This document shows, one piece after another, positions 45,754 to 57,523 of a stretch of DNA of 64,000 nt. The stretch is taken from the NCBI GenBank assembly GCA_963920635.1, contig OY987301.1:42569820-42633819 (forward strand), read 5' to 3'. Source of the DNA: Pseudeuparius sepicola. Its lineage: Eukaryota > Arthropoda > Insecta > Coleoptera > Anthribidae. The first letter of the stretch is position 1, and the number at the start of each line of letters is the position of its first letter. A program made the translations under genes and the position numbers. The notes under the pieces were generated by a model. That model was not told the origin of the DNA. It ran no database searches and saw nothing but the letters and a program-made list of their open reading frames with translations.

Positions 45754-47811
45754 TACAGGGTGGTTCACTTTTATGTGGTAGGACTTTAACATTAGATAGA
45801 AAAAGATAATCTAAAATGAAAATTTTATATCAACATATATCGGGGAAAGCTTAGTTTCCGAGATACAGGGCGTTGAAGTGTTGGAAAAAATATGAATTAT
45901 TTTTTACACTGTCCGAACCAGTGGAGATATTTAAACCAAATTTGATGTGTAGTACCACCTTTTTGACTACGATATTTAGTGATAATATGGGTTTTCACTA
46001 TCACTAAATTTAAAAAGTAATTAGTACGGACCTGTCTCACATCAACGTAATTTTTTTTTCGTAAAGTTCTTTCAATTCTCTACAAAAAGTGTATCTTGAC
46101 ATTTTTTTGTATCTGCCACGGTTGTGTAGTAAATAAATTATTTCGTTTCCATCTCAGCCTTTTTTGCCTAAAAATGTGTTTTCTAAGATTATTGATAAAT
46201 ATCGCAAATAACAGAAATTAATTATGGAACACTTATCGGATTCAGTTATTTTATTTTTAATTTTATGGAAACCATTTTAAAAATAAACTGGCACTTGGTT
46301 TGAGGTACTTTACTTTATTATCATTTTAACATTTTTATCCAAATAGGCGCCATCCGCGTCCCTCGGTGTTTGTTAACATGCACCGGCAATTCAGAACTCG
46401 CGGTCTGAGAACTAGAATCGTCGAACGAGGAAATGAAAACCATATCCAACAAGTCAGACGCAACAATGAGATTCTTCGTGAATTCGATAGGAATCCTACA
46501 ACAAGTAGCAGAAGAGTGTCAGTGGCCCTACGTGTTTCAAAGTCTGCAATTTTGCGAGCTTTAAAAAGAGATCACAGGCATGCGTATCATCTACAACCCG
46601 TACAAGGTTTAAGGCCCGGCGATGCAGAAAGAAGATTAGTGTTTTGCCGATGGATTTTGGAGTCAATTGAAGGAAATAGACAATTTTTAAATAACATTTT
46701 ATGGACGGACGAGTCGTGTTTTACTCGTCGTGGAGTAGTAAACTTTCATAATCAGCATATTTGGGCACAAGAAAACCCACATGCAATCCGGCCAAGAAAT
46801 TTTCAGGTCGAATTTAGTGTCAATGTTTGGATTGGACTGTACAACCATCATCTGTTTGGACCCTTTTTTTGCCACAGCGAGTGAATGGTGACAATTTTTT
46901 GGAGTTTTTAGTAGCTGAGCATAATAATATGTGGGAAGACATTCCTTTAAACTTAAGATTGTTGGCTATGTCTATGCGACTCCTGTAGAAACAAGGGAAC
47001 AACTTATTGATCGTATCAGAAATGCGTGCGATGAATTGAGAAATGGCAATTTAATCGATGCTGTTCAATCCGTTAGGCGTCGAAGTGAATTATGTGTGCA
47101 ACAGAATGGATCACATTTTGAACAATTGTTGAATGTTGTACAAATTTAGAATTATAAAAATTATTAAGAAATAATACAGATTTGATAAAAATGTTAAAAT
47201 GATAATAAAGTAATGTACCTCAAACCAAGTGCCAGTTTATTTTTAAAATTGTTTCCATAAAATTAAAAATAAAATAGCTGAATCCGATAAGTGTTCCATA
47301 ATTAATTTCTGTTATTTGCGATATTTATCAATAATCTTAGAAAACACATTTTTAGGCAAAAAAGGCTGAGATGGAAACGAAATAATTTATTTACTACACA
47401 ACCGTGGCAGATACAAAAAAATGTCAAGATACACTTTTTGTAGAGAATTGAAAGAACTTTACGAAAAAAAAATTACGTTGATGTGAGACAGGTCCGTACT
47501 AATTACTTTTTAAATTTAGTGATAGTGAAAACCCATAACTCCACCACTGGTTATTTCAGGACCTTCATATTATCACTAAATATCGTAGTCAAAAAGGTGG
47601 TACTACACATCAAATTTGGTTTAAATATCTCCACTGGTTAGGACAGTGTAAAAAATACTTCATATTTTTTCCAACACTTCAACGCCCTGTATCTCGGAAA
47701 CTAAGCTTTCCCCGATATATGTTGATATAAAATTTTCATTTTAGATTATCTTTTTCTATCTAATGTTAAAGTCCTACCACATAAAAGTGAACCACCCTGT
47801 ATAAAAAAAGG
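45754..47811 (+). mobile_element. Second long-TIR mariner-type copy, decayed
   Basis: The ends TACAGGGTGGTTCACTTTTA and its inverse are the same as at 12040 and 20294, and the arms again run about 600 bp. This copy keeps the foldback target GGTTTGAGG uninterrupted at about 46299-46307. TA follows on the right; the left flank is the remains of another TACAGGGTG-type end (45688-45753). Confidence 0.85.
46345..47149 (+). pseudogene. Decayed transposase, relative of the 18310-19395 gene
   Basis: Nearly identical to the intact copy but broken in three ways. The first ~48 codons are deleted, so the frame enters at FPNRRHPRPS-equivalent sequence. A T-run shortened by one base at about 46865 shifts the frame after LFGPFF. 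About 57 codons that carry the second and third catalytic aspartates (WFQLDG to FLKEQ in the intact copy) are missing at about 46970. Only the first aspartate (LWTDESCF) and the tail (RRRSELCVQQNGSHFEQLL) remain. Confidence 0.9.
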
Positions 47812-47819
47812 CTGATAGA

Positions 47820-48845
47820 CCTCGTCGAATACTAAATTCGTAAGCTCAAATTGAATTGTTCTATTGCAAATTGTCAAAATTGTTCGTTCGCAGTGACCTT
47901 GACAAGTAGTGTATCCGAATTGTCTCTTAATTTTAAGCAAATTGTGTGGTATACCTAAACAAATTTTTAAAAATCAACAGTTTTTAAGTTGGTGGTGCAA
48001 ACATGTCGAAAATCTGTATTTAGATAATCCTAAAATTACTTCCGAAACTAAAAACGAGAAACGAGTTGTTTTGTCATTTTAAACGTATACAATGGTCAAA
48101 GATGGCGCAGGCGAAAATTTGTTAATAAAAAAAACCGTTTTTCCAGTAGGCTTTGGTAGACCAAAACAAAAATAACTCAATATTACAAACTACTGTGAAA
48201 ATAGTTTTATTAACTAATTGTGTTTTGCTTTCACCCGTATGAGTTGTTTTTTAATTTATAATCAGAGTTTGATACAGCAATTAAGAAAAAAATGCTTATT
48301 TTTGGGAATGCAGGCAGACAAAATAACAGAGCAGTTTCAAGACTTTATTCTCAACGCAATCCAAAGATAAAGCAGCCAGATCAGGAAACTTTTACAAATA
48401 ATAACAGTTTATAACATGAAGTTACTTTTGTCTTGGCCCAGTAGATATAGCAAAGACTACTAGGAGAAACGGTTTTTTATTAACGACTCCTGCCTTAACC
48501 CATATCTTTGATCATTGCACGTTTATAAAATGACAAAACATCCCTGTGAGAACTCCTCAGAAAATTAGTTTATCGTTTTTAGATTTGAAAATAATCTTAG
48601 GATTATCTATTAAATGCATATATGCGATGCCAACTTCAAACTGCGATAACTAACAAAACTGTTGATTGTTCAAAACTTGTTTGTACATAATTTGCTTCAA
48701 ATTGAAGAATTCGGACGCACCACTTTTCAAGGTCACTGCGAACGAAAGATTTCTTTCGGCCGCAAAGCCATCTACAATTTGCAGTAGACACATTCAATTT
48801 GAGCCTACGACTAAAGTCTTTAACGAGCTCTACCACCTTATAAAG
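47820..48845. mobile_element. 1-kb palindromic element
   Basis: AGCTCAAATTGAATTGTTCT.. near the left and ..TTCAATTTGAGCCTACGA near the right are inverse; other pairs are CGTTCGCAGTGACCTTG / CAAGGTCACTGCGAACG and AAACCGTTTTTCCAGTAG / CTACTAGGAGAAACGGTTTT. The centre is near 48330. Ends and target duplication are unclear, and I recognised no protein remnant. Confidence 0.65.
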
Positions 48846-48849
48846 GTGA

Positions 48850-50425
48850 AATCTTTTGTGTTTTGTGTGGTTTCTTAGTTGCTGATTATAAATTTACTTA
48901 TAGTTAAATCTTCATTATTTTTATTTCAATAGGTATAGTGCGATAAGATGCAGACTTTAACACAGCACATAAGTACCTACCGAATACCTATATTTTCAAT
49001 AAAAAGTACAGCAAATGATATTTTCTGTAAGTATTTTTAAAAAAATTCTCACTTGCAACCGATTGTTTTGAGGGGGTATAACCCCCCCCCCCCCCGTATA
49101 ATGTTAACGTGTATTTAGAGAGAACCGGAAAGTATCTACAGTCCACCTACTGGTTGTACTGTGGTAAGGTGCAAATCTGTGAACAAGGATTTATTCTTTC
49201 ATTGAACGCTGAATCCGATTTTCTAATTTATTTATAATATACTTACAAGTATAGCTAATGGACACAGATTAGGTTGGAACTGTATGTATTTACCTGAAAA
49301 AAAAACATTTAAGGTTAGTTGCTGGTTGCAGTGACTACAAAATACTCATTTTTACGGCATAAAGTATTAAAATTATGATTAAACGCGGTTTCAATGGGAT
49401 GTGAGAACGGGATTATATCTAGTTGCCACTTTGCTGTGATAACCGGCTATTACTGCTATCATAATTTATTGTAAAAAATAAATATTTTTCATGTAAGTAA
49501 ATGAAATATTCATACGGAAAAAATCCAGCCACAATTTTCTTCAAATTATATTTAGACTTGGGGGGTTCCATATGCTAACATTAATAGCTATAATAAAAGC
49601 ATTTAATGCCACTATCTTTCTCCAAATTGTCATACTTTTAGATATTTAGAACTAATTTTAATAAAAAATCTAAATCCCAAATTTTCTAATTTCAATTTCT
49701 TCGTATAAACAGTGCCAAAGTGTCAAAGTAAAGCTGTCACAAACAAGATAAGTAGATGTACACAAAACGAAAAAATCATTGCTGTCAACTTAACAAAAAC
49801 AAAGTTTCCTATAAGGTCTCACATCTTATTGAAACCAAGTTTATGCCCCGTTACTGCGTTAATCGTTGCTATTTCCAGGTGGAAACAGAAACATAATTCT
49901 GCTATATTTAATTCCGTATCATTTCCTGATCGAGTATCCTAGGTACCGACGATACCGTTAATAATGATTGGGGATGTCGATAGAAATTACATATGCATAA
50001 TAATGGTTTTTATGTCGACAATGTAATTATTAGATCATAGCTAATCTACAACTGTATATTATGGAGCCTTATTATGTTACGGCTATATTTTCTGTGCCGG
50101 TTTCGAAATATGTTCTGTGGTATATTAGCTTAGCTTTGTACTTATTTGTTGTATCATTTTCTCAGTTAGTGAAAATAATTTATTGTATATATCTCTCTAC
50201 TTGACTCTTCTTGATTCAGGGTCTCTTCTTGATTAAGGCTGTTATGAGCTCCTGTTCAGTTTTTTGAAACAGTTACTATTTAAATAGTTATTACATTAGG
50301 TGCGTAAGTGCACTTTTTTGGCTGAAGAGCTTGTATAAGGATCGAGGCAATGTGGCGTTTCCTGGGAGATTTGTATGTTTTTAACCTGCCTCTTCTATAG
50401 ACTTTGAATATTGACGTTTAAGTTA
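48850..50425. other. AT-rich intergenic stretch
   Basis: A long C-run lies at about 49082. The 76-codon frame at 49712-49942 has no recognisable domain. Nothing else seen. Confidence 0.4.
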
Positions 50426-50428
50426 ATG

Positions 50429-51301
50429 TACAGGGTGATCCAAACTCGACCCCCCCCCCCCCCCCAGGCCTACATCGGGAACACGAAAACTCAAAATTAA
50501 ATTTCGAAAAGGGGTTCTTAAATGGGACATACTAAGGTCCAATTTTGACCTAAAATTAGCTTTTTTATGTTTGGGAAAATGGCCGCTGTGACGTCATCGA
50601 TATTATTTTCCCAGAAACATACCAGTTTTTCTCAACAACTTTTATATAAATAAATTTTCTGTATCTTTTGTCTACAGGGTCTAATATGTAAAAAAACATG
50701 GAATTTTCCGAAATCTAGCTAGCCATGGAAACAATTGATAGGCAGAAATTATTTAAGAGTATGTTAGGGTGCCTTGCGCACCTTTAAATTTATTCAACTG
50801 GAATTTATTTTTAAATTCTGAATTGTGCTTGTTACTAACTTGTTTGTTATTAGGTATTGTTTGTTACAAAAAAATTTAAAATATTCCAGTTGAATAAATT
50901 TAAGGGTGCGCAAGGCACCCTAACATACTCTTAAATAATTTCTGACTATCAATTGTTTCCATAGCTATCTAGATTTCGAAAAACGATTAGAAAAAATTCC
51001 ATGTTTTTTTACACATTTGACCCTGTAGATTTGAAACGACAAAAGGCAGAGAAAATTTCTTTCTATAAAAGTTGTTGAGAATGATAAGGACTTTCAATAT
51101 ATATAGAGAAAAACTGGTATGTTTCTGAGAAAATAATATCGATGACGTCACAGCGGCCATTTTCCCAAACATCAAACAAGCTAATTTTCGGTCAAAATTG
51201 GACCTTAGTATGTCCCATTTAAGAACCCCTTTTCGAAATTTTATTTTGAGTTTTCGTGTTCCCGCTGTAGGTCTGGGGCGTCAAGTTTGGATCACCCTGT
51301 A
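50429..51301. mobile_element. 0.87-kb palindromic mariner-type MITE
   Basis: TACAGGGTGATCCAAACT.GAC and its inverse form the ends, with a C-run just inside the left one. The arms match for about 390 bp (GTGACGTCATCGATATTATT / AATAATATCGATGACGTCAC). The flanks read ATG and CATG, so a clean TA duplication is not visible. Confidence 0.75.
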
Positions 51302-52849
51302 CATGCCGTCTGCCGAACTTACCTACGGCATTTGACTTGAAGTTCACTCAAAAATAAAATATTTATATATGTTGCACATTTTCTGCCCATCACTGCATAT
51401 TATTCTAAATTTATAATCCTCTTTTTCAACTTGAGCAACGCGTAAGTTGATCGTTAATATAATTACTATAAAAATATTGCACATGATAAAAAGGTATGTA
51501 GGTTTAGGTATTTTCACATGCCTAGAATCACCACCGTATAGAATCAAAGCCGATAATTGTGCAACTAATCGGTTTACTTAGCTTGTCTGCCCTATATATC
51601 AATTCATTATCCTGATGTATGTTGTAATGAATATATACACACCCGGAAATTGCAAATTTGAAGTGTTCATTATCTACCGATTTAGAAAATAAAGTAGGTA
51701 CGCCTGTTTGCAATTTAATTTGTATGAATGGCATGGATTATCTTGTCAATTGTAGCGCAGACAGAAAGATATGTGACACAAACGGAAGCGGTAATCGATT
51801 TAAATTTAAACCAATGCAGTGAAAAGGATCATAGTGAGAAATTAGTGAATATGATCTGAGAATGTGCATGAAATTCGTCATTCTCTATAAAAAAATATTA
51901 ACAGGATTCCAAGCATGCAAATAGGAAGGAACCTTTGATAAGAACTTCAAGAAATCGATAAATCAGAGTTGACGCGGCTTGAAAATGGGCATAAAAAAGG
52001 AATAAACAAACGAATGAGACAAAACGTAGTAGTATCTATAAGATTCTCAACATATTTTTATGCCCTTTCCACATTCACATCTGAGCGTAGATTTTTCAAC
52101 AGATGACTAACTAAACTAACACATAAGGATGACTAGATTTCAACACTTCTCGCACATTCTCTTGACACTGAAATATGCCTCAATCAAAGTCTTGGCAACG
52201 CACCCCGCACGTTCACGCTTGAATTGTCACCTTAATAAAGTATTCATAGTGTTGTTTAACAAGATTGATTTAACTATACTATTATTTCCAAAATTTTGTT
52301 AACAAAATATTTTCAGTGTGACTAATGGATTATACCAATTTAAATCAAAGAGAAGATCGTGTTAGTGCCTTAAAGAATTAGGTATAACAACACTGTTTAC
52401 ACTATAAACTTCTCTAAATTATACGGTTTTGAAGATTCTCGAGAAAACTTCGATTAGCACCGTTTCTCCAGATTTAACATTTCGCTTTAATGGGTCGCGC
52501 AAATGAGGCAATGTTTGCCCGCCGAGGAACAAACACATTGTAAGTGTGTAATACAAAACGGCGTTGTGCAAACTTGTTTTAAACCAACAATAGATAATTG
52601 CTGACTAAAGAGTACACTATATTATAAGAACCGCAGTTGCGACCCACCTAACTGCTTACCTACTTAAAAGTTTTCTCTATTCGAGGGAACTTCGCCGCGG
52701 TTTGCGGTATGAATGTTTTGTTAAGTTTATACGACGCCGATAATTTGAAATTGCATTTTTCTTACTAATTTGCTTTCTCGAACTGCAGAAGGGTATTGTT
52801 TTGTTGTAAATGAAACTAAACACTACGATAAATATTACACATTTCACTT
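51302..52849. other. Intergenic stretch, no gene seen
   Basis: No frame, RNA gene or repeat with a family signature. Confidence 0.4.
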
Positions 52850-53494
52850 AAAGGTCGGGACACACATTTCCGTACCGAGTCCGCGCCGAGTCCGCACCGA
52901 TCCTGTTCCGTAGCACGGCCGTGTCTCGCCCTGTGCTGTGAGCTACAAACCACACATTTCCGATACACGGCCGCATATCGGTCGCGTGGTGGGGCGTAGT
53001 AGTTTGTCAGTTTACACTTCGGAATGTTCTCAAACTTTGCTAATACCGAACTGGCAATTATAGCTATTGTGTTGGATGAAGAAGATAATGAAAAAGGAAG
53101 AAGTCAACTGAAAAACGAAGAAACATAATTTTTTTCCACGCCCCTTCCTTGTATTCTGAATTTCTACATTTTTCATCTGTCTGATCATATAAAACGGAAT
53201 CACTTCTTCAATTAGCCTTTCCATGTCTATTTTTGTTTCTTTTCCTTCCATGATGAAAATTGACGATGAACGGTCACCGAGAGTCGACCGTCTCCGTCAA
53301 AAATTCAAACAAAAGTAATCTCACACGGTGCGGGCACGGTGCGGTCTCCGCGCTCGGACTCGGTGCGGGGATGTAAAGACTAGGGCGTATGATTACATAT
53401 GATACTATTCACCTCCGTGGCACAGCCGTGCTACGGAACAAACTCGGTACGGACTCGGCGCGGACTCGGTGCGGAAATGTGTGTCCCGACCTTT
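52850..53494. mobile_element. PIF/Harbinger-type deletion derivative
   Basis: The ends AAAGGTCGGGACACACATTT and their inverse are followed by CpG-rich runs of CCGAGTCCGCGCCGAGTCCG type, also inverted at the right. The inside keeps a short transposase start. I could not settle the 3-bp duplication expected of this group. Confidence 0.75.
53024..53128 (+). pseudogene. Harbinger-type transposase N-terminal remnant
   Basis: 34 codons: MFSNFANTELAIIAIVLDEE and DNEKGRSQLKNEET. The string ELAIIA.VLDEEE at the start followed by charged residues is typical of insect HARBI1-like transposases. The frame stops before the WVHP motif that normally comes next. Confidence 0.6.
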
Positions 53495-53496
53495 AC

Positions 53497-54530
53497 ACAT
53501 AGTTTCATGAGCTGCGTGACGTGGCACCGTTTTGCTGGAACCACATATCCTCCAAATCTAAATTTGGCCACAAAAAATTTCTTAACATTTGTCGGCATCG
53601 TTCACCATTCACTGCAACCGCATCTCCTACCTCATTTTGGAAAAAAATGGCCCGATGCCATAAACTACAGCTTACAGTTACCTTTACCGGATACAAAGGC
53701 TTCTCGTGAATCTGTTATGCGGATTGTTTTCACACCAAAAACGCCAATTTTGCTTGTTAACATATCCACTTAACCAAAAATTAGCTTCATTTTACAAGAT
53801 TAATTTTTTTGTAAAATTAGGATCCCTTTCAAGTTGTTCTAAACCTAAACTCCAAGCAGCAAATTCTCGGCACCGTCCAGTGGTCCAGTGGCTTAAGTCC
53901 TTGGGTGAAAACAATCTTATATTGATTTACACTCAAGTCTTTTTTGCAAAATCCACCAAGTTATCGCGTTTTTAAGCCCTAACTCTTGAGCACGACGAGG
54001 AATTGATAAATTTGGATCCGCAGCAACACCAGCTCTTACAGCCAGTGGCGGCGATAAGGCGCCCGCAGAGCCCGCCGTGCGCGGGGGGGGGAGCTCCGGA
54101 AGTGGCCCCTAAAAACTGATAACAAAAAAAGAGGTATCTGAAACGCCTGTGTGCCGCGACCCGCGATTTTGCTTCCCGGCTTCACAATTCAAGGAATTTA
54201 GCATCTTAGACAACATTTCGGTACCTATTTCCAGATTTTATTACCACATGTATGAATGACCTGGCAAAATTTGGCGGGGGGGGGGGGGGGGGCGAATCCT
54301 TATCGTCGCCACTGCTTACAGCAGCAATATTCTCATAATAGTTCTGGCATTTTGATATCTTGCTGGTGTTTTTACATCATCGTGAAGACTAAAATTTTAT
54401 TTCCAAATTTCTCAACGATGTGACGAATGGCAAGCAAAGAAGTGCGATCATTTGGACCAAAGTTTTCGCGAAGTGCGCGTGATTATTTTCATAGAATCAT
54501 TGGATAATAACCAAACTTATAGGTACTTAA
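53497..54530 (-). pseudogene. Mariner-type transposase pseudogene, split by two insertions
   Basis: Minus-strand blocks align in order with insect IS630-type transposases. At 54500-54400 lies ALRENFGPNDRTSLLAIRHI (first helix-turn-helix). At 54040-53930 lies GVAADPNLSIPRRAQELGL then LKNAITWWILQKRLE (second helix-turn-helix). Near 53790-53730 lies NEANFWLSGYVNKQNWRFW, where relatives have DEAHFWL. At 53690-53520 lie FFQNEVGDAVAVNGERCRQM and LEDMWFQQNGATS, where relatives have QQDGAT. So both of the first two catalytic aspartates read as asparagine. Stops and frame shifts are scattered. A hAT MITE sits inside at 54043-54314, and a Harbinger derivative cuts off the third-aspartate half at 53494. 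Confidence 0.85.
54043..54314. mobile_element. 272-bp hAT MITE
   Basis: CAGTGGCGGCGATAAGG and CCTTATCGTCGCCACTG are inverse ends, with perfect 8-bp copies of CTTACAGC at 54035-54042 and 54315-54322. It holds two long G-runs. It lies within the transposase pseudogene, in its N-terminal third. Confidence 0.9.
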
Positions 54531-54702
54531 AGCGTGTATTTAGCCATAATAAATTGTTAGAGTATATTGAACATAAATGACAACAACTAATGAAATGTAG
54601 AACATTGCTCCCATGGTTACCATATCGTTTCAATATCATATCATTCCTATTGGAAAACCACATTTGACGGCATTTTATGAAGGCAAACAATCAGAAAATT
54701 AT

Positions 54703-54752
54703 ATACCAAGGCACTGAAGTTCAACTTTTTTTTACTCATGTGGAATTTAATA
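54703..54752 (+). repeat. Half-hairpin of the 5S-like repeat family, left
   Basis: ACCAAGGCACTGAAGTTCAA and ACTCATGTGGAATT match the left arm of the hairpins at 44538 and 61358. The matching right arm is at 60917-60957, 6.2 kb away. Confidence 0.65.
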
Positions 54753-54899
54753 CTACATAAACTATAAACATTGAATAAGGAATTCGTAAAGAAATATAAG
54801 TAAATAGCCGTTATGCGTAGCTTAAAAATTACGCGTAACTGCCAGGTGGCGAACAGGTAGGCCCTCTGTTACTGTATCTTGGAATTAGTCGACTCATTT

Positions 54900-55270
54900 G
54901 AAATTGTGGCGACCGGAGCGTCATCTACTAGTCGTAAGAAAAACTATTAGTGTGGGCCACCGCATTTAGCTAAAGCGGGGACCGACTGAAACAAGCCACC
55001 GAGTCTACGTTTCGCTAACAGATCGACAGATGGCCGCTCTGTCGCATCTTCTTCAACGCGAGGAAGGGATAAATGACAGTTCCAACCAAACTCGTTGCTA
55101 GAGCCTGGTGTGTGGCATATTATTGTTCTGGCAAAGTTTACAGAATTAAAATAGTTCTGTAAACTTTGGTTCTGGTTACTTCAGCTGATTTTACTGTTGT
55201 TGTCGTTTTGGTGGCTATTGTTTTCTTGTTGTGTTTTGTGTCTAATTAAGGTTTTGATCACAAAATATAT
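54900..55270. other. Stretch before the THAP frame; short palindrome
   Basis: AGTTTACAGAATTAAAATAGTTCTGTAAACT (31 bp, here given as a whole only by its arms AGTTTACAGAA / TTCTGTAAACT) lies at about 55134-55166. No coding frame; could be leader sequence for the frame at 55285. Confidence 0.35.
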
Positions 55271-55284
55271 GGTTTTTATTAACC

Positions 55285-55620
55285 ATGGTAGTCTATCGCC
55301 GCTGTTGTTATATAAATTGCGACAGCAGCAAGCGTTCTAACACGTACATTTCCCGTGAAAGATGAAATTCGCTGTAGGTACCTACTTAGGCAGTGGATAA
55401 TAAAATAGCGGAAACATAGCACTGACCAATTTAGAAGACTGCCAGTTGAAACAATGATGTGCGAAAAACATTTTCGAAATAATTTTGTCAAAACCCTCCA
55501 TTCTATTGGTCAAAAGGCAGCGTCCAGAGATATACCTACTAATATGTGTCCGGGCACTGGGTCTTGTGTAAACAAACGTTTCATTCCTGCCCTCTCCCGC
55601 TCCCTCGGCCCGCCGTCATC
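55285..55620 (+). pseudogene. THAP-domain reading frame, broken
   Basis: The frame opens MVVYRRCCYINCDSSKRSNT: the cysteines seven and twelve residues in have the C-x4-C spacing of a THAP finger. After a one-base shift at about 55350 it goes on FPVKDEIRCRYLLRQW, giving the conserved FP, basic run and tryptophan. After a stop codon it continues FRRLPVETMMCEKHFRNNF, with the C-x2-H pair and following F. All conserved THAP positions are therefore present in order over about 90 residues, but one frameshift and one stop break it. A further ~45 open codons follow. THAP domains bind DNA in P-element-type transposases and in host regulators. Which of these it was cannot be told here; an intron instead of the frameshift is possible but I see no convincing splice pair. 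Confidence 0.7.
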
Positions 55621-55815
55621 GGAGTAGGGCGATCGATATATTATTTAATAAGAAAATAAGCTTACACAGTGTAGCTGATAGCGGTTCGTTCGCATTGTAC
55701 CGGGTGCGCGCAAAATATTACCGACCGACGGTGACTGTGTTGTATACCTATAGCGTCGATGGAATTCAATCGACGGTTATGTAGTCATGCCTGCAGTGCG
55801 GATGGCTGTAAAACC

Positions 55816-55870
55816 AGTGGCGTAGCGTGAGCTTTCGCCGCCTGGGGCCGACCGGAAATTCGCCGCCCCT
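55816..55870 (+). repeat. hAT-like element end
   Basis: CAGTGGCGTAGCGTGAGC followed by CGCCGCCTGGGGCCG. A possible partner CTACGCCACTG lies at 59542-59552, but the flanks do not match, so I do not pair them. Confidence 0.35.
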
Positions 55871-56093
55871 TCTATTTTAATTATTAGTCAAGAAAATTAG
55901 TAAAAGTCAAATAAACAGCTTTAAATAAAAATGTACTTTTCGTGTTTTTTTCATAGCAAAATCTCACAATCAAGTTAATTGTCCCTGAGATTTGAGTGTT
56001 TCTATCTATTTAAGTAAGTCTGTGTAATTTGTTACTTGTTAAAGTACCTACTATTCCATTTTAATTATTTAATAATATTTTGTTACTTTTATA

Positions 56094-56120
56094 CAGGGTG
56101 AGTTTTTTTTTTATGATCAG
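56094..56120 (+). repeat. Mariner-type end with T-run
   Basis: TACAGGGTGAGTTTTTTTTTT preceded by TA. Candidate partners (GGCTCACCCTGTA at 59414 and 60101) share only the generic first 11 bp. Confidence 0.4.
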
Positions 56121-56204
56121 TATGGGGATCTCGGAAACTAGCGGAGAGAGAAGGAAGGTCAGATGGGAAAAGAATTGCAGTTTTGTGGGCCCAATCATTG
56201 AATA

Positions 56205-56940
56205 AGGAATTGGGCCCAATTTAACGCGCCTTATGGATTTTTTAAAAAAGTCATGGCTTACTAGATATTTTGAAAAAACTAAATTTTGGCGTTTTATTGT
56301 AATCTGTCTAGATTCGTTGTTTCTGAATTTAGATAAAAAGTGTAAATACCAAAGTTGGAGAGATTTGTGTCCCCAATGCTGTTAACATGTCCTATACTTT
56401 CCGTAACAGCTGTCATTTTCGAGATATGACACAAACTTCTGTTTTTTAAAATGGGAACCATAGTTGTCCGTGGCCTCATAAAATCATGCATATTTAGAGC
56501 TTTCCAACGATATAATACTCGACATGATTATTCAGAAAAATAACGGAAATAAGTATAGTTTGCATTTAAAAACACATTCGGGACACAATTCCCTTCAATT
56601 TTGGTATTTACACTTTTTATTTAAAATCAGAAACAACGAATCTAGATGGATTGGAATAAATCTCCAAAATTTCGTTTTTTTCTTCTAAATATCTAGTAAC
56701 CTATGACTTTTTCAAAAATCCACAAGGCGCGTTAAATTGAAAAGAATTGCGGTTTTGTGGGCGCAATTTAACGCGCCTTGTAGATTTTTTAAAAAAGGCA
56801 TGGCTTACTAGCTTACTACAAATTTGGAAAAAACACGAAATTTTGGATATTTATTCCAATCCATCTAGATTCGTTGTTTCTGATTTTAGATAAAAAGTGT
56901 TAATACCAAAGTTGGAGGGAATTGTTTCCCCAATGCGGCC
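56205..56940. repeat. Palindrome plus an extra direct copy
   Basis: GGGCCCAATTTAACGCGCCT at 56212 returns inverted near 56723-56745, with arms of about 230 bp including CTAGATTCGTTGTTTCTGA. A third arm copy runs in direct orientation at 56763-56940. No coding content. Confidence 0.65.
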
Positions 56941-56944
56941 AGAC

Positions 56945-57355
56945 TTGATCACCTCCCGATGATGCTATAACATCTGGCTGCCCAAAAGACGATCCCCAGC
57001 GGTAGCTATAGTTTGTCAGGGGCGTACGGGCTGGATGGACGCGTTAAATATACCTATTTAAAAAAATCGTGGTTGCTTTCAAATGAGACGACGTTCTGGC
57101 AGCCGAAAACACGTCCTAATTGCTCAAAAGAAGATCGCCAGGGGTAGCTAGTTTATATCAGGTGCGTACGGGCTGGACGGACGCGATAAATATATTTAAA
57201 AAAAAATCGTGGCTGCTTTCAAACGAGACGGCCTTTGATCTGGCAGCCAAAAACACGTCCCAAAAGAATATCTCCAGAGGTAGCTATAGTCAGAGGCGTA
57301 CAGGCTGGTTGGACGCGATAAATATATTTTAAAAATCGTGGCTGCTTTCATAGGT
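56945..57355 (+). repeat. Tandem repeat, three ~125-bp units
   Basis: Each unit has CAAAAGA.GATC.CCAG.GGTAGCT, GCGTACGGGCTGG.(T/C)GGACGCG, AAAAATCGTGG.TGCTTTCA and CTGGCAGCC.AAAACACGTCC. An inverted unit lies at about 58140-58275, so the block looks like one more foldback element with subrepeats in its arms. The 70-codon frame here is a by-product. Confidence 0.7.
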
Positions 57356-57523
57356 ACCAATTAACCACGAATGACCTATAACGGTCAATTTTACGTTATT
57401 TTCATAACGTAAAAAATACGTAACTTAATTTCCTGAAATTTAATATTTGTAAATGCATCAAAAATGACATATAAAAACAAGTAATGAAACTAGCGTTAAT
57501 ATTACGTCATTACTACGATACCC

